Source of the DNA: Isoetes taiwanensis | Lineage: Eukaryota; Streptophyta; Lycopodiopsida; Isoetales; Isoetaceae | NCBI GenBank assembly: GCA_021234155.1 | Contig: JAJEKV010000383.1 | Span: 126,001-190,000 of the forward strand | Direction: 5' to 3' | Length of the DNA: 64,000 nt | In this document: positions 32,309-42,720 of the stretch, piece after piece | Position numbering within the stretch: the stretch's first letter is position 1 | Layout: every line of letters begins with the position of its first letter | The notes under the pieces: generated by a model | The model's database searches: none | What the model was told of the DNA's origin: nothing | What the model saw: only the letters and a program-made list of their open reading frames with translations | Program-made: the position numbers and the translations under genes

Positions 32309-33300
32309 ATGGACAAGCCGTGTTTTAATACACAGGAAGTGATGATGGCACTGAATAGAATGGCAAATAACAAAGCCCCAGACCTATACGGGTTAACAGT
32401 GGAACTATTAAAGAGTGTAGATACAGTAATCGTAAAACAAGTGACAGATATTTTCAACGGCATCATACACACAGGACTACCAGCCAGATGGGCGTATAAC
32501 AGGGTGATACCCCTACACAAAGGGAGGAGCAGACAGGAACCGGAAAATTACAGAACTATAATGGTGAGTTCCATTTTTTCAAAATGGTTTGGAAAAGTTT
32601 TAGACAACAAGTCAAGAATTGGGCGAGGGGGGAATCTGGAGAGCAGGAGGACAGGCGTGGTTCAGCCGGATCACTCAACGACGGCACCACTTAGTGACAC
32701 TCGTGAGTAACTTGGTAGAAACGTAATAGAAACCAGGGGAAGAAAATAATATGCTGCTTTGTGGATTTTAGGAAAGCGTTTGACACAGTTCCAAGGGAAA
32801 AACTAATACAAAGGCTTATAGATATGCAGGCACCAAAGGATATGGTGGGGGCAATTGCGAGACTATACTATAATGTTTATGCGAAAATGGAAGAAGAAGG
32901 GAAAGCGATAGATTGTGACACGGGGGTCAAGCAGGGGTGCCCACTATCTCCCACATTATTTGGGATATACATAGATGCCCTGCAGGATTTTATAACAGAA
33001 CAGCAAGGGGACACAGACGCCCCTACTCTAGGGAACACCAAAGTACCCATCATGCTGTATGCAGATGACCTGAGCATGATGGCTACAAAGAACAAAGAGA
33101 TGCACGGGGTTACTTAAAGCATTAGAAAATTTTTGTGAAAAAGACAGTATCGTGGTTAATCTCGGAAAAACCAAAATAGTCTTTTTCGGCCAAAAAGGTA
33201 GACATAAACCGTTTAGATACTTGGGAACAGAACTGGAAGAATCAACAGAATACAGGTATCTAGGATATGATGCGACCTGACAAAAAAAATGGGCTAAGGG
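32309..33300 (+). pseudogene. LINE-A reverse transcriptase
   Basis: The frame at 32309 gives MALNRMANNKAPDLYGLTVE and PENYRTIMVSSIFSKWFGK (RT motifs before A). After a break, 32761-33117 gives FRKAFDTVPREKL (motif A), VKQGCPLSPTLFGIYID (motif B) and MLYADDLSMMA (motif C, YADD). Thumb-region sequence continues in other frames (VVNLGKTKIVFFG, RYLGYD). The motifs are all present, but frame breaks at about 32710 and 33117 disable it. Confidence 0.85.
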
Positions 33301-33395
33301 GCGCGGACACAAGATTCCAAACGACCATCTAAGCTATTACAATATGAAAAATTTGCAACAAAAGCAGGATAATAAGCTGGGAAATTAAATGCTAT

Positions 33396-33840
33396 TTGTT
33401 CAGTGCAGTAGTTGCAACTACACAGCTATATGGGGCAGAAGCCTGGGGGCCGGGTCTGACAGAGAAAAAGTGGGAAAAACAAGAAGGAATTTACAGACAA
33501 TGGCATAAGCAGGAATTTAAGCTGAGAACGAATACACCACAAACAACTATAGTATATGAGACGGGGGCAAAACCGATGGAAGTAAGGGCATGGGAAAGGA
33601 CCATCGATATCTTATAAGGAACAATGCGGTGGAAAACCAAGCAAGTTAGCAAGCATCGCGCGATCGCTGAATCGTGAAAGCCCACATAATCGAAAGGCTT
33701 GGTGGTTTAGGGATGTAGCAATGTGGACGAGGGAAATTGGGGATGAACTGGCGACCTCATCACCGAAGGAGAATGGAAGGACGAGTGGACCGACAAAGCC
33801 ATGCAGACTTGGCCGTGAGTAACCACACGCCCCAAGACAA
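33396..33840 (+). pseudogene. LINE-A ORF2 C-terminal region
   Basis: The frame reads QLYGAEAWGPGLTEKKWEKQ and RQWHKQEFKLRTNTP, then TGAKPMEVRAWERTI. The second LINE-A copy at 60480 has a parallel reading (EGILWQWHRHEFKVRT), which confirms this belongs to ORF2. The frame ends soon after 33617, and the element is cut at about 33850. Confidence 0.7.
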
Positions 33841-33850
33841 TATGGCTTAT

Positions 33851-34256
33851 GACATTAATTAACACAACCATTGGGTCCAACACATTTAAATTAAAATCCC
33901 CTTAAACCCCTTTGGTTTGGGTGCATATTCACACGAGGGGTGACTCTAGCAAGAGCATTTTGGATAGGCATATTCACCCCTTATTCCTTAATCTACAACC
34001 GCACGTAAAGTTCCTCGTTTTGTGGGGTATGCAAGTACAAAATTTGCTATATCTTGTATAACAAGATTTGCAAAATACTATAAGATTTCAAGCGGAATAC
34101 TATATGGTGTTGATTTAGATGCGTAAAAAAATACAATTATGAGGGCTCTCGCCCTGCCCTCGCCACCCAGATGTGAATATGCACCCAAACCAAAGGGGGT
34201 TTAAGGGGGATTTTAATTTAAATGTGTTGGACCCAATGGTTGTGTTAATTAATGTC
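33851..34256. mobile_element. Foldback element with 82/84-bp arms in LINE-A
   Basis: The left arm (33851-33932, starting GACATTAATTAACACAACC) and right arm (34173-34256) are inverses that differ only by two single-base indels. The unmatched loop is about 240 bp. Near-identity of the arms implies a recent insertion or a MITE. A target duplication is not obvious. Related words (AATGTCAATGGTTGTTATGTG) repeat just downstream to 34345. Confidence 0.85.
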
Positions 34257-35455
34257 AATGGTAGTTATGTGTTGGTTGTTAATGTCAATGGTTGTTATGT
34301 GTTGGGGGATTTAATTTTTATATGTTGGATATTAATGGTTTGTGTTGCAAAAAAAATTTGGCCCCCGGAGGGCCTTAGGACGCCACACCTCCCCCTGCGT
34401 GTGACAAAAATTTTAGAATTCAAACCAGAAAAAAAACTAGAATTCATTTGAGGCTTTCATCACCTGTAGCTTTTGAATTTGATCACAATAAAACAAATAG
34501 AACATAAGTAAAAAGTACCATAAAGATAGAGCAGATTGATCCCATTATTCTGAAAGTCATAAAGTTTGCAACACAAAGAAAACCCCCTGTTATTATGCTA
34601 CATATCGTTACTTCCGCTACAACTATTTCTCTTTCACAATGACACCATTGTTTATCAATCCATATGATTTTGGATGCTCCATCTCTAGCTTAAAGGTAAT
34701 GCATGATTCACCTTATGGTTCGATTAAAGTTCCAAACCTACAATATAAATGCATTCTTGTGGCCATTGTTTGACTGATCTGCGTGACATGGAAAAGGGCG
34801 TGGAATAATCCGCCTGTTGTGTGCATAAGAATCTGTTTGTTGATTGAAGCTAAAGGCTGGCTGCTATGAACAATCCCGCAGCCAGGAATATCCAAGAGTT
34901 GGAAGCAAACAGAGGGCCTAAACTTGAATCTGCAGCAAATCTTAGTAAGGAAACAAAAGGGAGTTTTGCAGCACTACATTCTAGAGTCAGGAAACCAATA
35001 CCTTGTAAAAAAAAACATTATGCTAACTGAAGAAACATTAAAAAACAAATACCTTTGTAAGTGTGAGCAAAAAATCCATCTCGTGGTAGTAAAATCCACT
35101 CCGGCAATAAGAATCCAAGAGGACAAGTACACATGCATATGCACACATGCACACACATGCACACATGCACATGCACTTGCACTTGCACATGCACAATACA
35201 CATGCACATGCATATACATGCACATGAACATGCACATGCATGTGCACATGCATACACATGCGCAGTGTTCAAGCACAAACACATGCAGAGAAAGACAACA
35301 ACCCTCGGATTGTTCCAACCAACGAAAATCAACGGCCCATAAAGGGTGCACTCTAGAAATACTATTTAGTACACCTCAACGAATACAACAACGAAATCAT
35401 AGAAAAACCATGTGAAAAGCCGTATAAAAATCTAAAAGTAACCCCCTGTTATTGT
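34257..35455. other. Other insert sequence within LINE-A
   Basis: No gene recognised. Two copies of CCCCCTGTTATTNTGCTACA (34583 and 35442) bracket about 840 bp and may mark an insertion. An ACATGC microsatellite lies inside; the Cys/Met/His-rich frames there are by-products of it. Confidence 0.4.
35129..35261 (+). repeat. ACATGC-type microsatellite
   Basis: Imperfect ACATGC/ACACATGC/ACTTGC units run for about 130 bp. It is a simple repeat without coding meaning. Confidence 0.9.
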
Positions 35456-36069
35456 GCTACATATTCAATCCGGGACAGCAAATAGGGCAACAGATGTACC
35501 AGGATGACATAATAGGAAAAGCGGGGAAAGATATTCTAGCAAGATTGTAATGGGAAGTCACGAAATGAGAATTGAAAAGGACAGGTGGCGGGGGATAGAG
35601 AGAGAGGATCGGATATGCAGAATCTGTGACAAAGGGGAAGTGGAAGATGAAAACCATATGCTGAATGAATGCCCGATATATGAAAGCATTAGGAACAAGT
35701 ACAGAGATATAAGGTGGGTCACCCGCATTAATATCATGATGACAAAGCCGTAAACAATGAGGGATCCGCAGATTTAATACGGAAATGGCGCAGGCACCGA
35801 GAAGTACACAAAGAAAAAGGGTTTTGTTATGAACCTACCGAGAGGCTAAAGATAAACACCGAAAACGCCAGCTCAAAGCTGATTGATAACGACGCTTTGC
35901 GTACCCGCCATGAAGCCGATCCAAAGCGGGTGCCTGGTATTAATAGAGAAAAGTCAAGTCTTCAGAAAAGGCTACATTGTAAATCAGCATGATGTGCTAG
36001 TAGCACCCGTAAGGGAGCTCGCCCATGCTACATAAGTCCACGGGCCTCAGGGTACAAGGGACAATAATG

Positions 36070-36156
<87 letters not shown>

Positions 36157-36157
36157 T
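35456..36157 (+). pseudogene. LINE-A 3' part with zinc knuckle and (TATC)n tail
   Basis: Coding resumes with MGSHEMRIEKDRWRGIERED then CRICDKGEVEDENHMLNEC, the CCHC-like knuckle at the end of many LINE ORF2 proteins. The 3' untranslated end (35985-36069) contains AGCTCGCCCATGCTACATAA and GGGCCTCAGGGT. About 22 TATC units (36070-36157) follow. The same 3' end occurs at 61460-61515 before a TATTC repeat, so the microsatellite is the element's tail. Confidence 0.85.
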
Positions 36158-37079
36158 TCTGGAAAGATTGTGGTCATGACATTTTTATTGGTCCCAATGA
36201 CCAGTTGTAATTGCTTATTCTAGTTGCAGTTTGTTAATAAGCCGTTTGTTTTTTAACAGGGTGTAGGGAACAATGACCACAAAGTTCTTGTATTAGCTGC
36301 CGCAAATACACCATACTCTTTGGACCATGTATGTGTCTGCTGTCGATTCTTAACTTGGTATTGGTATCAAGCTTATCCTTCCAGTGGCGATGCAGGCTGT
36401 TAGAAGAATTTTTGACAAACGTATATATATTCCACTACCAGACTTGAAGGCAAGGCAGCATATGTTCAAGGTAAACATGATAGTTCCTTTACTTTTGTAT
36501 CGTACCGCTGCTTCACCAATCAAGCATTTTAGGTTCATTTGGGAGATACACCAAATAGTCTGACAGAACTGGATTTTGAAGACTTGGCAAGGGAAATCTT
36601 TTTTTTCGCTTTCGACATTGCGCACCGTGTAAGATGTCTATTACTCATGCAAACTCCACTTGGGAGTGTTGGTTAATGATTAAAATATTAAGCTTATTAC
36701 TGTCTTGTGATTGCTGCAGGTCAAAGATGTGCTTTTCCAGCCTGTACTTAAAACACAAGATGCAATGCACTTCAAAAAGATCAATACCAAAGAAGGTGAA
36801 ATGTGGGTTCCATGTGGTCATCGAACTCAAGGTGCAGTTCAGACTACTATGTAAGAACTTGCTACATCAGGACAGGCTTCAAAAGTATGGTTGGTTGATT
36901 GTGATTGTATAACTTGTTTAGTTGGCGTATTGATGGTTCTTGCGACCACTCAGATTTTGCCACCACCGATTGCAAAGTCAGACTTTGGTAAGGTCTTATC
37001 AAGGCAAAGACCAACTGTTTCAAAGGATGACTTGGAAATTTATGAAAGATTTACAAAGGAATTTGGCGAGGAAGGTTGA

Positions 37080-38694
37080 TTGATTTTTTGGTCATCTATA
37101 CTTCTACAGTTCTCGTATTTTGGAGCCACATACACATCTGTATAGAGATTCCAAGCAACTGGCAGTTGTTGATTTGTATAAGGTTATCCAAGTATTGTCT
37201 AGTAATCTATTATGATGAATAAATATCCTTGTTCAGCTAAAGATGCTGAATTTAAAATATAGGTTGTGAAAAATCAGTTATATGTCTTAGGAAAGTGGGC
37301 TAAACTTGCAGTCAAAGGTCATTTTTGAGAAGTCCCTTTCTAACACTTTCTGGTTATTGTATGTTATGGAGAACTGTGCATGGTAAAGCTTATGCCCTAG
37401 AAGAAACATACGATTATAGCATTGAAGATGGGCTGCACTTAAAATTATTCCAAATGGGGACACACAACTTGTTTCCGTGGCCAGAATTTGAATCATGTTA
37501 TATTTACAAAAATCACAAATTGTTAGCCACCCAAGGTCAATGCCACGTCAAGCAATAGCAGATTTGATACCTTCCACCCTTAAATTACACAATTTGTTAA
37601 TCCAGGATTTGCAATCGTAATTGTTAGACCTGGACATTCGATTAGCGACAAAGTGTATATGTCCAAATAAGTAAACTGACGGTGGTTTTGCTGTAGATAG
37701 GTCGTAAGTGCATAGCTAGCAAGGATGTGGTCACATTGGAAGTAGTTTTTAAATAAGTTGACAAAGTTGTGGTTGTGCTTCAAACATGTTGTAGAGTGTA
37801 AAAGTGCATAGCTAGCAAGATTGGAAGCAATTCCTAGAAAATGTCCATAAAGTAAGTACATAATTTTTCAATTTGAATATGAAGGATGCTTGCATGCACA
37901 TTGAATCTTAATTTGCTTATGAAAAGATGCACGAGCTCAGAAGGTGGACTATGAGCCTCGAGAATTTAGGATGTATGAGTTTCGCTAAATAAGACCTATG
38001 AACCATGCTACATGTCAAATTTGTCCAACATATACGACCACCAAAGTAAAAATTTAGGATGTATGAGTTTTGCTAGATAAGACCTATGAACCACGCTACA
38101 TGTCAAATTTATCCAACATATACGACTACCAAAGTAAAGTATCCACTTTTGTAGGCATCTGGGTGCACAAGCATATTATGTTCTACAGGTGAAATAGCAC
38201 CAAAAGTAAAGTATTAACTTTCATAGACATCTTGGTGTACTAGCATCTTATGTTGTAGAGGTGGTCGAGCCGCACAACTATGTAAAGGCGAGACATATTG
38301 ACATTTCAAGAAATTTATCATTATCAAGGTTTCTCTTTAAAAGCCTCCTTCGCACATAATAGTAAGCTTACTGTGTTTATTTATTAGATGGTCTTGGTGA
38401 ACAATAAGATTGTATTGGATTCCTATACATTATTTGTAGTTATTTCTGTCATTTGTACTAAGACCTCATGCCTGTCGAGGTATTAAACAACTCAAACACA
38501 ACAATATGATTTTCCTTAATGCTAGCATAGATATGGGGCAATAAAGTGAGACATGTACCTCATGGACGATAAAAATCATTCATTCATTCTTTATTTCAAT
38601 GAAATTCCAATTCTTGTGATACTGATTGATTTTTGTCTCCAACATAAATGTGAAAATTAATATAAAATATCAACATAAATGAGTTGATATTGCA
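37080..38694. other. Downstream of VPS4 remnant, no gene seen
   Basis: AT-rich DNA with only short frames. It holds the tandem duplications at 37972-38260 and two copies of GTGCATAGCTAGCAAG (about 37707 and 37804). Confidence 0.4.
37972..38260 (+). repeat. Two successive tandem duplications
   Basis: A 79-bp unit beginning AATTTAGGATGTATGAGTTT occurs at 37972 and 38051. Directly after it a ~72-bp unit beginning AAAGTAAAGTAT occurs at about 38133 and 38205. Both are direct repeats with over 80% identity. Confidence 0.8.
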
Positions 38695-38930
38695 TTTCCT
38701 TTTTGGGTTTGCCCCCTTACATGTGGGTTTGTGGCATATTCCAGGTATATGCCAGTATATGCCCAGAATATGCCAATAACTGCTCCAAACCCATTGTTGG
38801 CTGTAAACTGGCGCTCATTTCTGTTGCTGGGCAGCCACTCTGGAAACTGGCTAACTGGTGTTCTGGCGATGGTGGCTGCGATGGTGGCGAGCTACCCCAA
38901 GTTCCACATTATAACTTATCTTTAAACGGT
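38695..38930 (+). repeat. Dispersed repeat family, copy 2
   Basis: The copy starts TTTTTGGGTTTGCCCCCTTA and shares GGGTTTGTGGCATATTC, ATGCCAGTATATGCCCAGAA, TGTTGCTGGGCAGCCACTC and TGGTGGCTGCGATGG with copy 1 at about 90% identity. The GC-rich inner palindrome of copy 1 is shortened here. Confidence 0.75.
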
Positions 38931-40297
38931 CAGCTCGTGATAAATTGCAAGCCTCATGATTTAAGGCAAACCGTTAGCTCGTGACAAATTGCAAGACTCG
39001 TGATTTAAGGACTGATATCATGTCTTATAAGAATGAATTTGTTATATGAACCAAATTGGACTTGATTGAATTGCAAACACAAAGAATTTAAACAACATAA
39101 CCAAATCGCATTATGCTTACAAACTTCATTGGAAGCTAAAATTCCAGCTCGTAATAGTCGACACACTTAAATCCGTTAGGAACTACACTTAACTTCGTTA
39201 GGAACTAAACCTAACTATTAAGTGAGAAAGGGGTAACAACATAGTTAGGTTATTAATCTTTTCATAAGAAAATGCATATTCCTTGTTGTCTCTTTGAACA
39301 GCTAGAGTAGCCTGATGCACTTAATAGTCAAAAGTTTTTTAGCTGCCCTAGGGAGGCAAACCTTCGCTCATGTGGATTTCTGGCATATTCTAAGTACATG
39401 CTGGAATATACCTTGGATATGCTGGAAACTGCTCCGAACCTGCTGTTCCTTGTAAACTGGCGGTCACCTGCATTATGGGTCGTTGTGGTTTGAACTGCCT
39501 AACCGGCGAGACATACCAGAGCACAGGGCTATGGCTACCCCCAAGAGGCAAAGCCCTCCAAGTCCGGTAGCCGCAGAGGCAATAAAAGAGCATTGCAAAA
39601 AGCCTCGTTGCACTTGTCCAGGACTAGTCTCGCCTTTGGAGTAGGAAGTGTGCTTATTAGAAAACCACTTCAAATGCTACAGGAGTTGGAATCAAAGGCA
39701 AGCTCGTTTTTGATAGAAAGCAAGAACATTAATCATTATCAAGGCGTATCAAAAAACACGTCTTATATAATTTTCAGAATGTTAGGAGCAGAGTACCACG
39801 AGGCAAGGAGAAGGTAAAGCAATCTCCAACAACGTTAGAGACTGGCCATGCCCGTCCATAGAGGACTTGATATCCAATGAAGCACTCTTATTAGTCAAAA
39901 TTTAATCCTTTCTTGTTTATGGTTGTCTCTAGTTACTCATCTGTTTATGCGTATGTGTAGTGCAGGGATACCACTCGTACAGTAAGTGTTGGCAGACCAT
40001 ATCTCGCATATCCTAACATATCATGGGAGTAAGAAGATGCATTTGAATGCCCATCACAAGAGAGTGACCAGTACTTCCTGCTCCTTTGTGGTTTTCAAAG
40101 CAGTTATAATCTATATTTTTTCTGAAACATAGCAAATTGGTTTGTTTAGATGCAAGACATGGGGATTTTGATAATTTGCTCTATAAGGATTGGGGTTTTA
40201 AAACAGGAAAACATATCCTTTGGATCAACAAGACGAGGAAGTTACGTATTTAAGTTTGGTCTGGCTGACTAGGTTTTATAATATATAATGTCATTTA
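38931..40297. other. Intergenic DNA with a third repeat copy
   Basis: No gene recognised. A short duplication (CGTTAGCTCGTGACAAATTGCA near 38970 against GGTCAGCTCGTGATAAATTGCA near 38930) is present, and the repeat copy 3 lies at 39335-39560. Confidence 0.4.
39335..39560 (+). repeat. Dispersed repeat family, copy 3 (diverged)
   Basis: It follows the same order of words as copies 1 and 2: AGCTGCCCTAGGGAGGCAAA, then TTTCTGGCATATTCTAAGTA, AACTGCTCCGAACC and GTAAACTGGCGGTCA. Identity is lower, so it is an older copy of the family. Confidence 0.65.
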
Positions 40298-40540
40298 GTT
40301 CAATCTTTAAGAGCATGGCTATCTCTGGGCACATTCCGGCCTGACGATCCTGACTCTCATAGATCTAAGTTTCAAATTAGCTACATGTCTTTACTGGGCG
40401 GCCAACTCTTATCTTATAAGACTGCTTTAGGGCAATCTTCTGGCAGACGTCCTGACAAATACTACATAGCATGTGTAGATATTGTGGTGGGGTTAGCATT
40501 TTTCAAGGGCAATACCACGGATGATTCTACATATTCTTAG
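40298..40540 (+). other. Unidentified 80-codon open segment
   Basis: The frame is open without a start codon at its beginning: SLRAWLSLGTFRPDDPDSHR, then SYMSLLGGQLLSYKTALGQ and PDKYYIACVDIVVGLAFFKG, ending at TAG. The composition looks like real protein, but I do not recognise it. It may be an exon or a gene fragment of a mobile element. Confidence 0.3.
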
Positions 40541-41074
40541 TCAAGTTGTTGATATAAGCAGAGGATGTTTTCTGTACCCGTTGAAATGATTGATGGCTTT
40601 AAGAATGACATTTTTTTGAGCTTGATGCATGTCATAAGCTTACAACCCGTTGGCGGACCTCTTTCGAGCTCCTTTGCTGTTTGTAAAAGGGGCCGTTTAA
40701 TTCTGATTTCGAAATGTTTTCAAGATCCTTAAACCAGATCTGAAGGATTTGAAGCAGAAGATAGTTATAATATGGCATATCCTCATAATGTGATTCCCAT
40801 TAGCGCTGTTAGCCTTCCGACAGTGATATATGATGGCTTCTGGACGCATTTTATTTCTAGTTTTATTACATGGACATTGGATCTTGGTGTTTCTTGCTAG
40901 ATTTAGTTCCACTGAAGTATTGAACACTATATTTTATTCTCATTGTCTTTATGTTTGCTAGATTTGGTCTCATATTCGTGCTACCTTATGTATTTTGATA
41001 TTTAGTTAATAAGCAAGGTTCTGAATGAGCATTGTAAATGCCATGTACTTGTTTACCTCTGAGTCTGTGAATAA
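40541..41074. other. Intergenic, no gene seen
   Basis: AT-rich sequence with no recognisable coding or repeats. Confidence 0.35.
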
Positions 41075-41190
41075 GGGCATACATCGTTCGACAGGCTGCA
41101 AAGAGTGTGGTAGCAGCTAAACTTGCTCGCCACTGCATTGTGCAGGTTTCCTATGCCATTGGTGTTCCTGAGCCTCTGTCTGTGTTTGTA
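41075..41190 (+). pseudogene. S-adenosylmethionine synthetase fragment
   Basis: Thirty-nine codons read [20 protein letters not shown] and [18 protein letters not shown]. This matches the conserved C-terminal-domain segment of plant methionine adenosyltransferase, the enzyme that makes SAM from methionine and ATP. Nothing upstream or downstream belongs to the enzyme (its usual length is about 390 residues), so this is an isolated captured or residual piece. Confidence 0.85.
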
Positions 41191-41299
41191 CTTATGGAAC
41201 ATGTAAGATCCCCAATGGAAAAAGGCAAAAACCCTTTTTTGCCATATATAAAAAAATTCATAAACAAAAGAAAAGAAAAGAAAAGAAAAAGAAAAAACA

Positions 41300-41500
41300 A
41301 CACAAAACAAAACCCCCATTCAAACCATTAATAAGCCCTGATACATGAAATGACCCAACAAGAACCATGAAAAAGAAACAACAAGAAGAAACATGAAAAC
41401 AAAACAAAACCCCCATTCAAACCATTAATAAGCCTTGACACATGAAATGATCCAACAAGAACCATGAAAACAAAATAACAACAAGAAATATAAAAACACA
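41300..41500 (+). repeat. ~97-bp tandem duplication
   Basis: Two adjacent units both contain AAAACCCCCATTCAAACCAT, TAATAAGCC and CAACAAGAACCATGAAAA, with over 90% identity. They follow an A-rich run (AAAAGAAAAGAAAAG). Confidence 0.85.
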
Positions 41501-42270
41501 CTCTCGGGCCATTGGAGGGCAACCCTCCGTGCGCAGCACCTTGTTTTAAGAAGGGTGGCATGTTACAATTGTACCATGTTGTCTCCTCAATGGCGCAGTC
41601 ATGGTGGTGCTGATGTGGGGATGGTCAAAGGACATCTGCTTATGAGGAATGAATTTCCATAGTGGCAATCCCCTATTTCTCGCTCTGTGAGACCCTAATC
41701 TTGGCTATGGCAATGAAAAATCTTTATTGGTGGTGTTGTTGAATTCCTTGGCGATTATGGCGCCATTGATGGTGCATGCCATTTTGCTGCTGCGATACCA
41801 CAGATTTCTAATGGTTTGGAGTGTTTTTCCATGAGATTTTTCATCTCAGACTTTTGGTTTTCCTGATCTTCATGCGATCAATGACATGACAACCTTTTGG
41901 ACCTTACATTCTTTGTTTCCTTTGTTTCTTTCTTTCCATATTTGAATTGAAGTATTCTGTGATCCAGTTTTTTCGTGCAAGCAGGTATAAAAAGATAGAA
42001 CATAGGCTTGAAACTTCATGGATCCTCTTCTTCCATCCGTGCTTGCAGCAACAACCTCGGTTGTCACTGAAGCATTTGCATCAACAGCCTCTTTTGTCAT
42101 TGAAGCATTCAGAAAAGAGGTGAGGGCTTTTGAACTTGGCTTTTTCCAATTTTGGTTCTTTGCTTGTAATGCTTCTATGGAATAGTTCTAACACATTTTA
42201 TTTGTTGCATGCAGGTTTAAGGTGTTATATTGCATGCACTCTCCATTCAACGTTGTAAGAAGTTTGCATT
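41501..42270. other. Unassigned DNA before the pogo element
   Basis: No gene is recognised. The stretch could be the 5' part of the pogo-like element. Confidence 0.35.
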
Positions 42271-42481
42271 TTGACATTCCTTGTATTTTTTATTTCTTCC
42301 ATATTGTTTATTGAGATGAATCTCAGAAATAATAGGACCCTTGCATTTGCCCCTGATTCTAACCCTGAACTTGAAGTAGCAAATGGCCTTCCTCATCCTC
42401 CTAGAAAAAGTAGGTCCAGACCACTCATCTTTGCCCAGAAGTCCATGAATGTTGGTAAGAAACTTGTTAGAGCTCCTGCTA

Positions 42482-42720
42482 CCCCGGGGGTGCACTTATA
42501 CATAAGGGGGGTATGGCATCTGCGTTCGGAGGGTAGCAAAAAACCCCCCTTGTATACGCAATTTCAAAAGGCAATTTGACCCCTCTGTGTATATATATTG
42601 CTCCAAATTAGTGCCTAAAAACACCCCTAACCCCTAAGTATACGTACGCAAATGGTCCAAAAAACACCCCTCCGTTGAACTCTCATGGGTTATACGCTGA
42701 TCAAAGGTGAATCCCCTGGG
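42482..42720. mobile_element. 239-bp hAT-like MITE inside the pogo gene
   Basis: The insert lies between two exact copies of TCCTGCTA (42474-42481 and 42721-42728), an 8-bp target duplication. Its ends are imperfect inverses (CCCCGGGGGTGCAC against CCCAGGGGATTCAC). Removal reconnects the transposase frame. Eight-base duplications are typical of hAT elements. Confidence 0.85.

Larger units (their letters stand above)
28620..36157 (+). mobile_element. LINE-A (APE-type non-LTR retrotransposon), broken
   Basis: A long non-LTR element on the + strand inside the VPS4 pseudogene. In order it has an AG-rich leader, tandem 5' units (29165-29580), ORF1 with coiled coil and RRM-like part, an APE-type endonuclease, reverse transcriptase, and a zinc-knuckle C-terminus. 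Its 3' end is followed by a (TATC)n tail. It is cut between 33850 and about 35455 by a foldback element and other DNA. The 5' limit is uncertain; composition suggests about 28620. Frameshifts make it inactive. The microsatellite tail instead of poly(A) argues for a CR1/L2/RTE-like clade rather than plant L1, but the clade needs a tree. Confidence 0.8.
25626..37079 (+). pseudogene. VPS4: VPS4/SKD1-type AAA ATPase, 3' half, dead
   Basis: Six exons of a VPS4 AAA ATPase are visible: 25626-25833, 36260-36328, 36396-36470, 36533-36628, 36720-36884 and 36954-37079. The first carries [17 protein letters not shown] and the Walker B segment [11 protein letters not shown]. Later ones carry sensor-1 VLAAANTPYSLD, RIYIPLPDLKARQHMFK, VHLGDTPNSLTE and the terminal helix DLEIYERFTKEFGEEG. 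VPS4 normally disassembles ESCRT-III filaments at endosomes. Here frameshifts break the first exon after EIDSL, a TAA (36852-36854) replaces a conserved codon, the segment after DFEDLA is degraded, and the MIT domain and Walker A exons are absent. Splice sites are retained, so it is a duplicated unprocessed copy. The first intron is about 10.4 kb and filled with LINE-A and other repeats. Confidence 0.85.

Noticed and set aside
34974-35351. Cys/Met/His-rich frames that look metal-binding
   Set aside because: They come from the ACATGC microsatellite; the residue pattern simply follows the repeat.
35129-36157. CRISPR-like arrays of short repeats
   Set aside because: The repeats are contiguous microsatellites without unique spacers, and the genome is eukaryotic.
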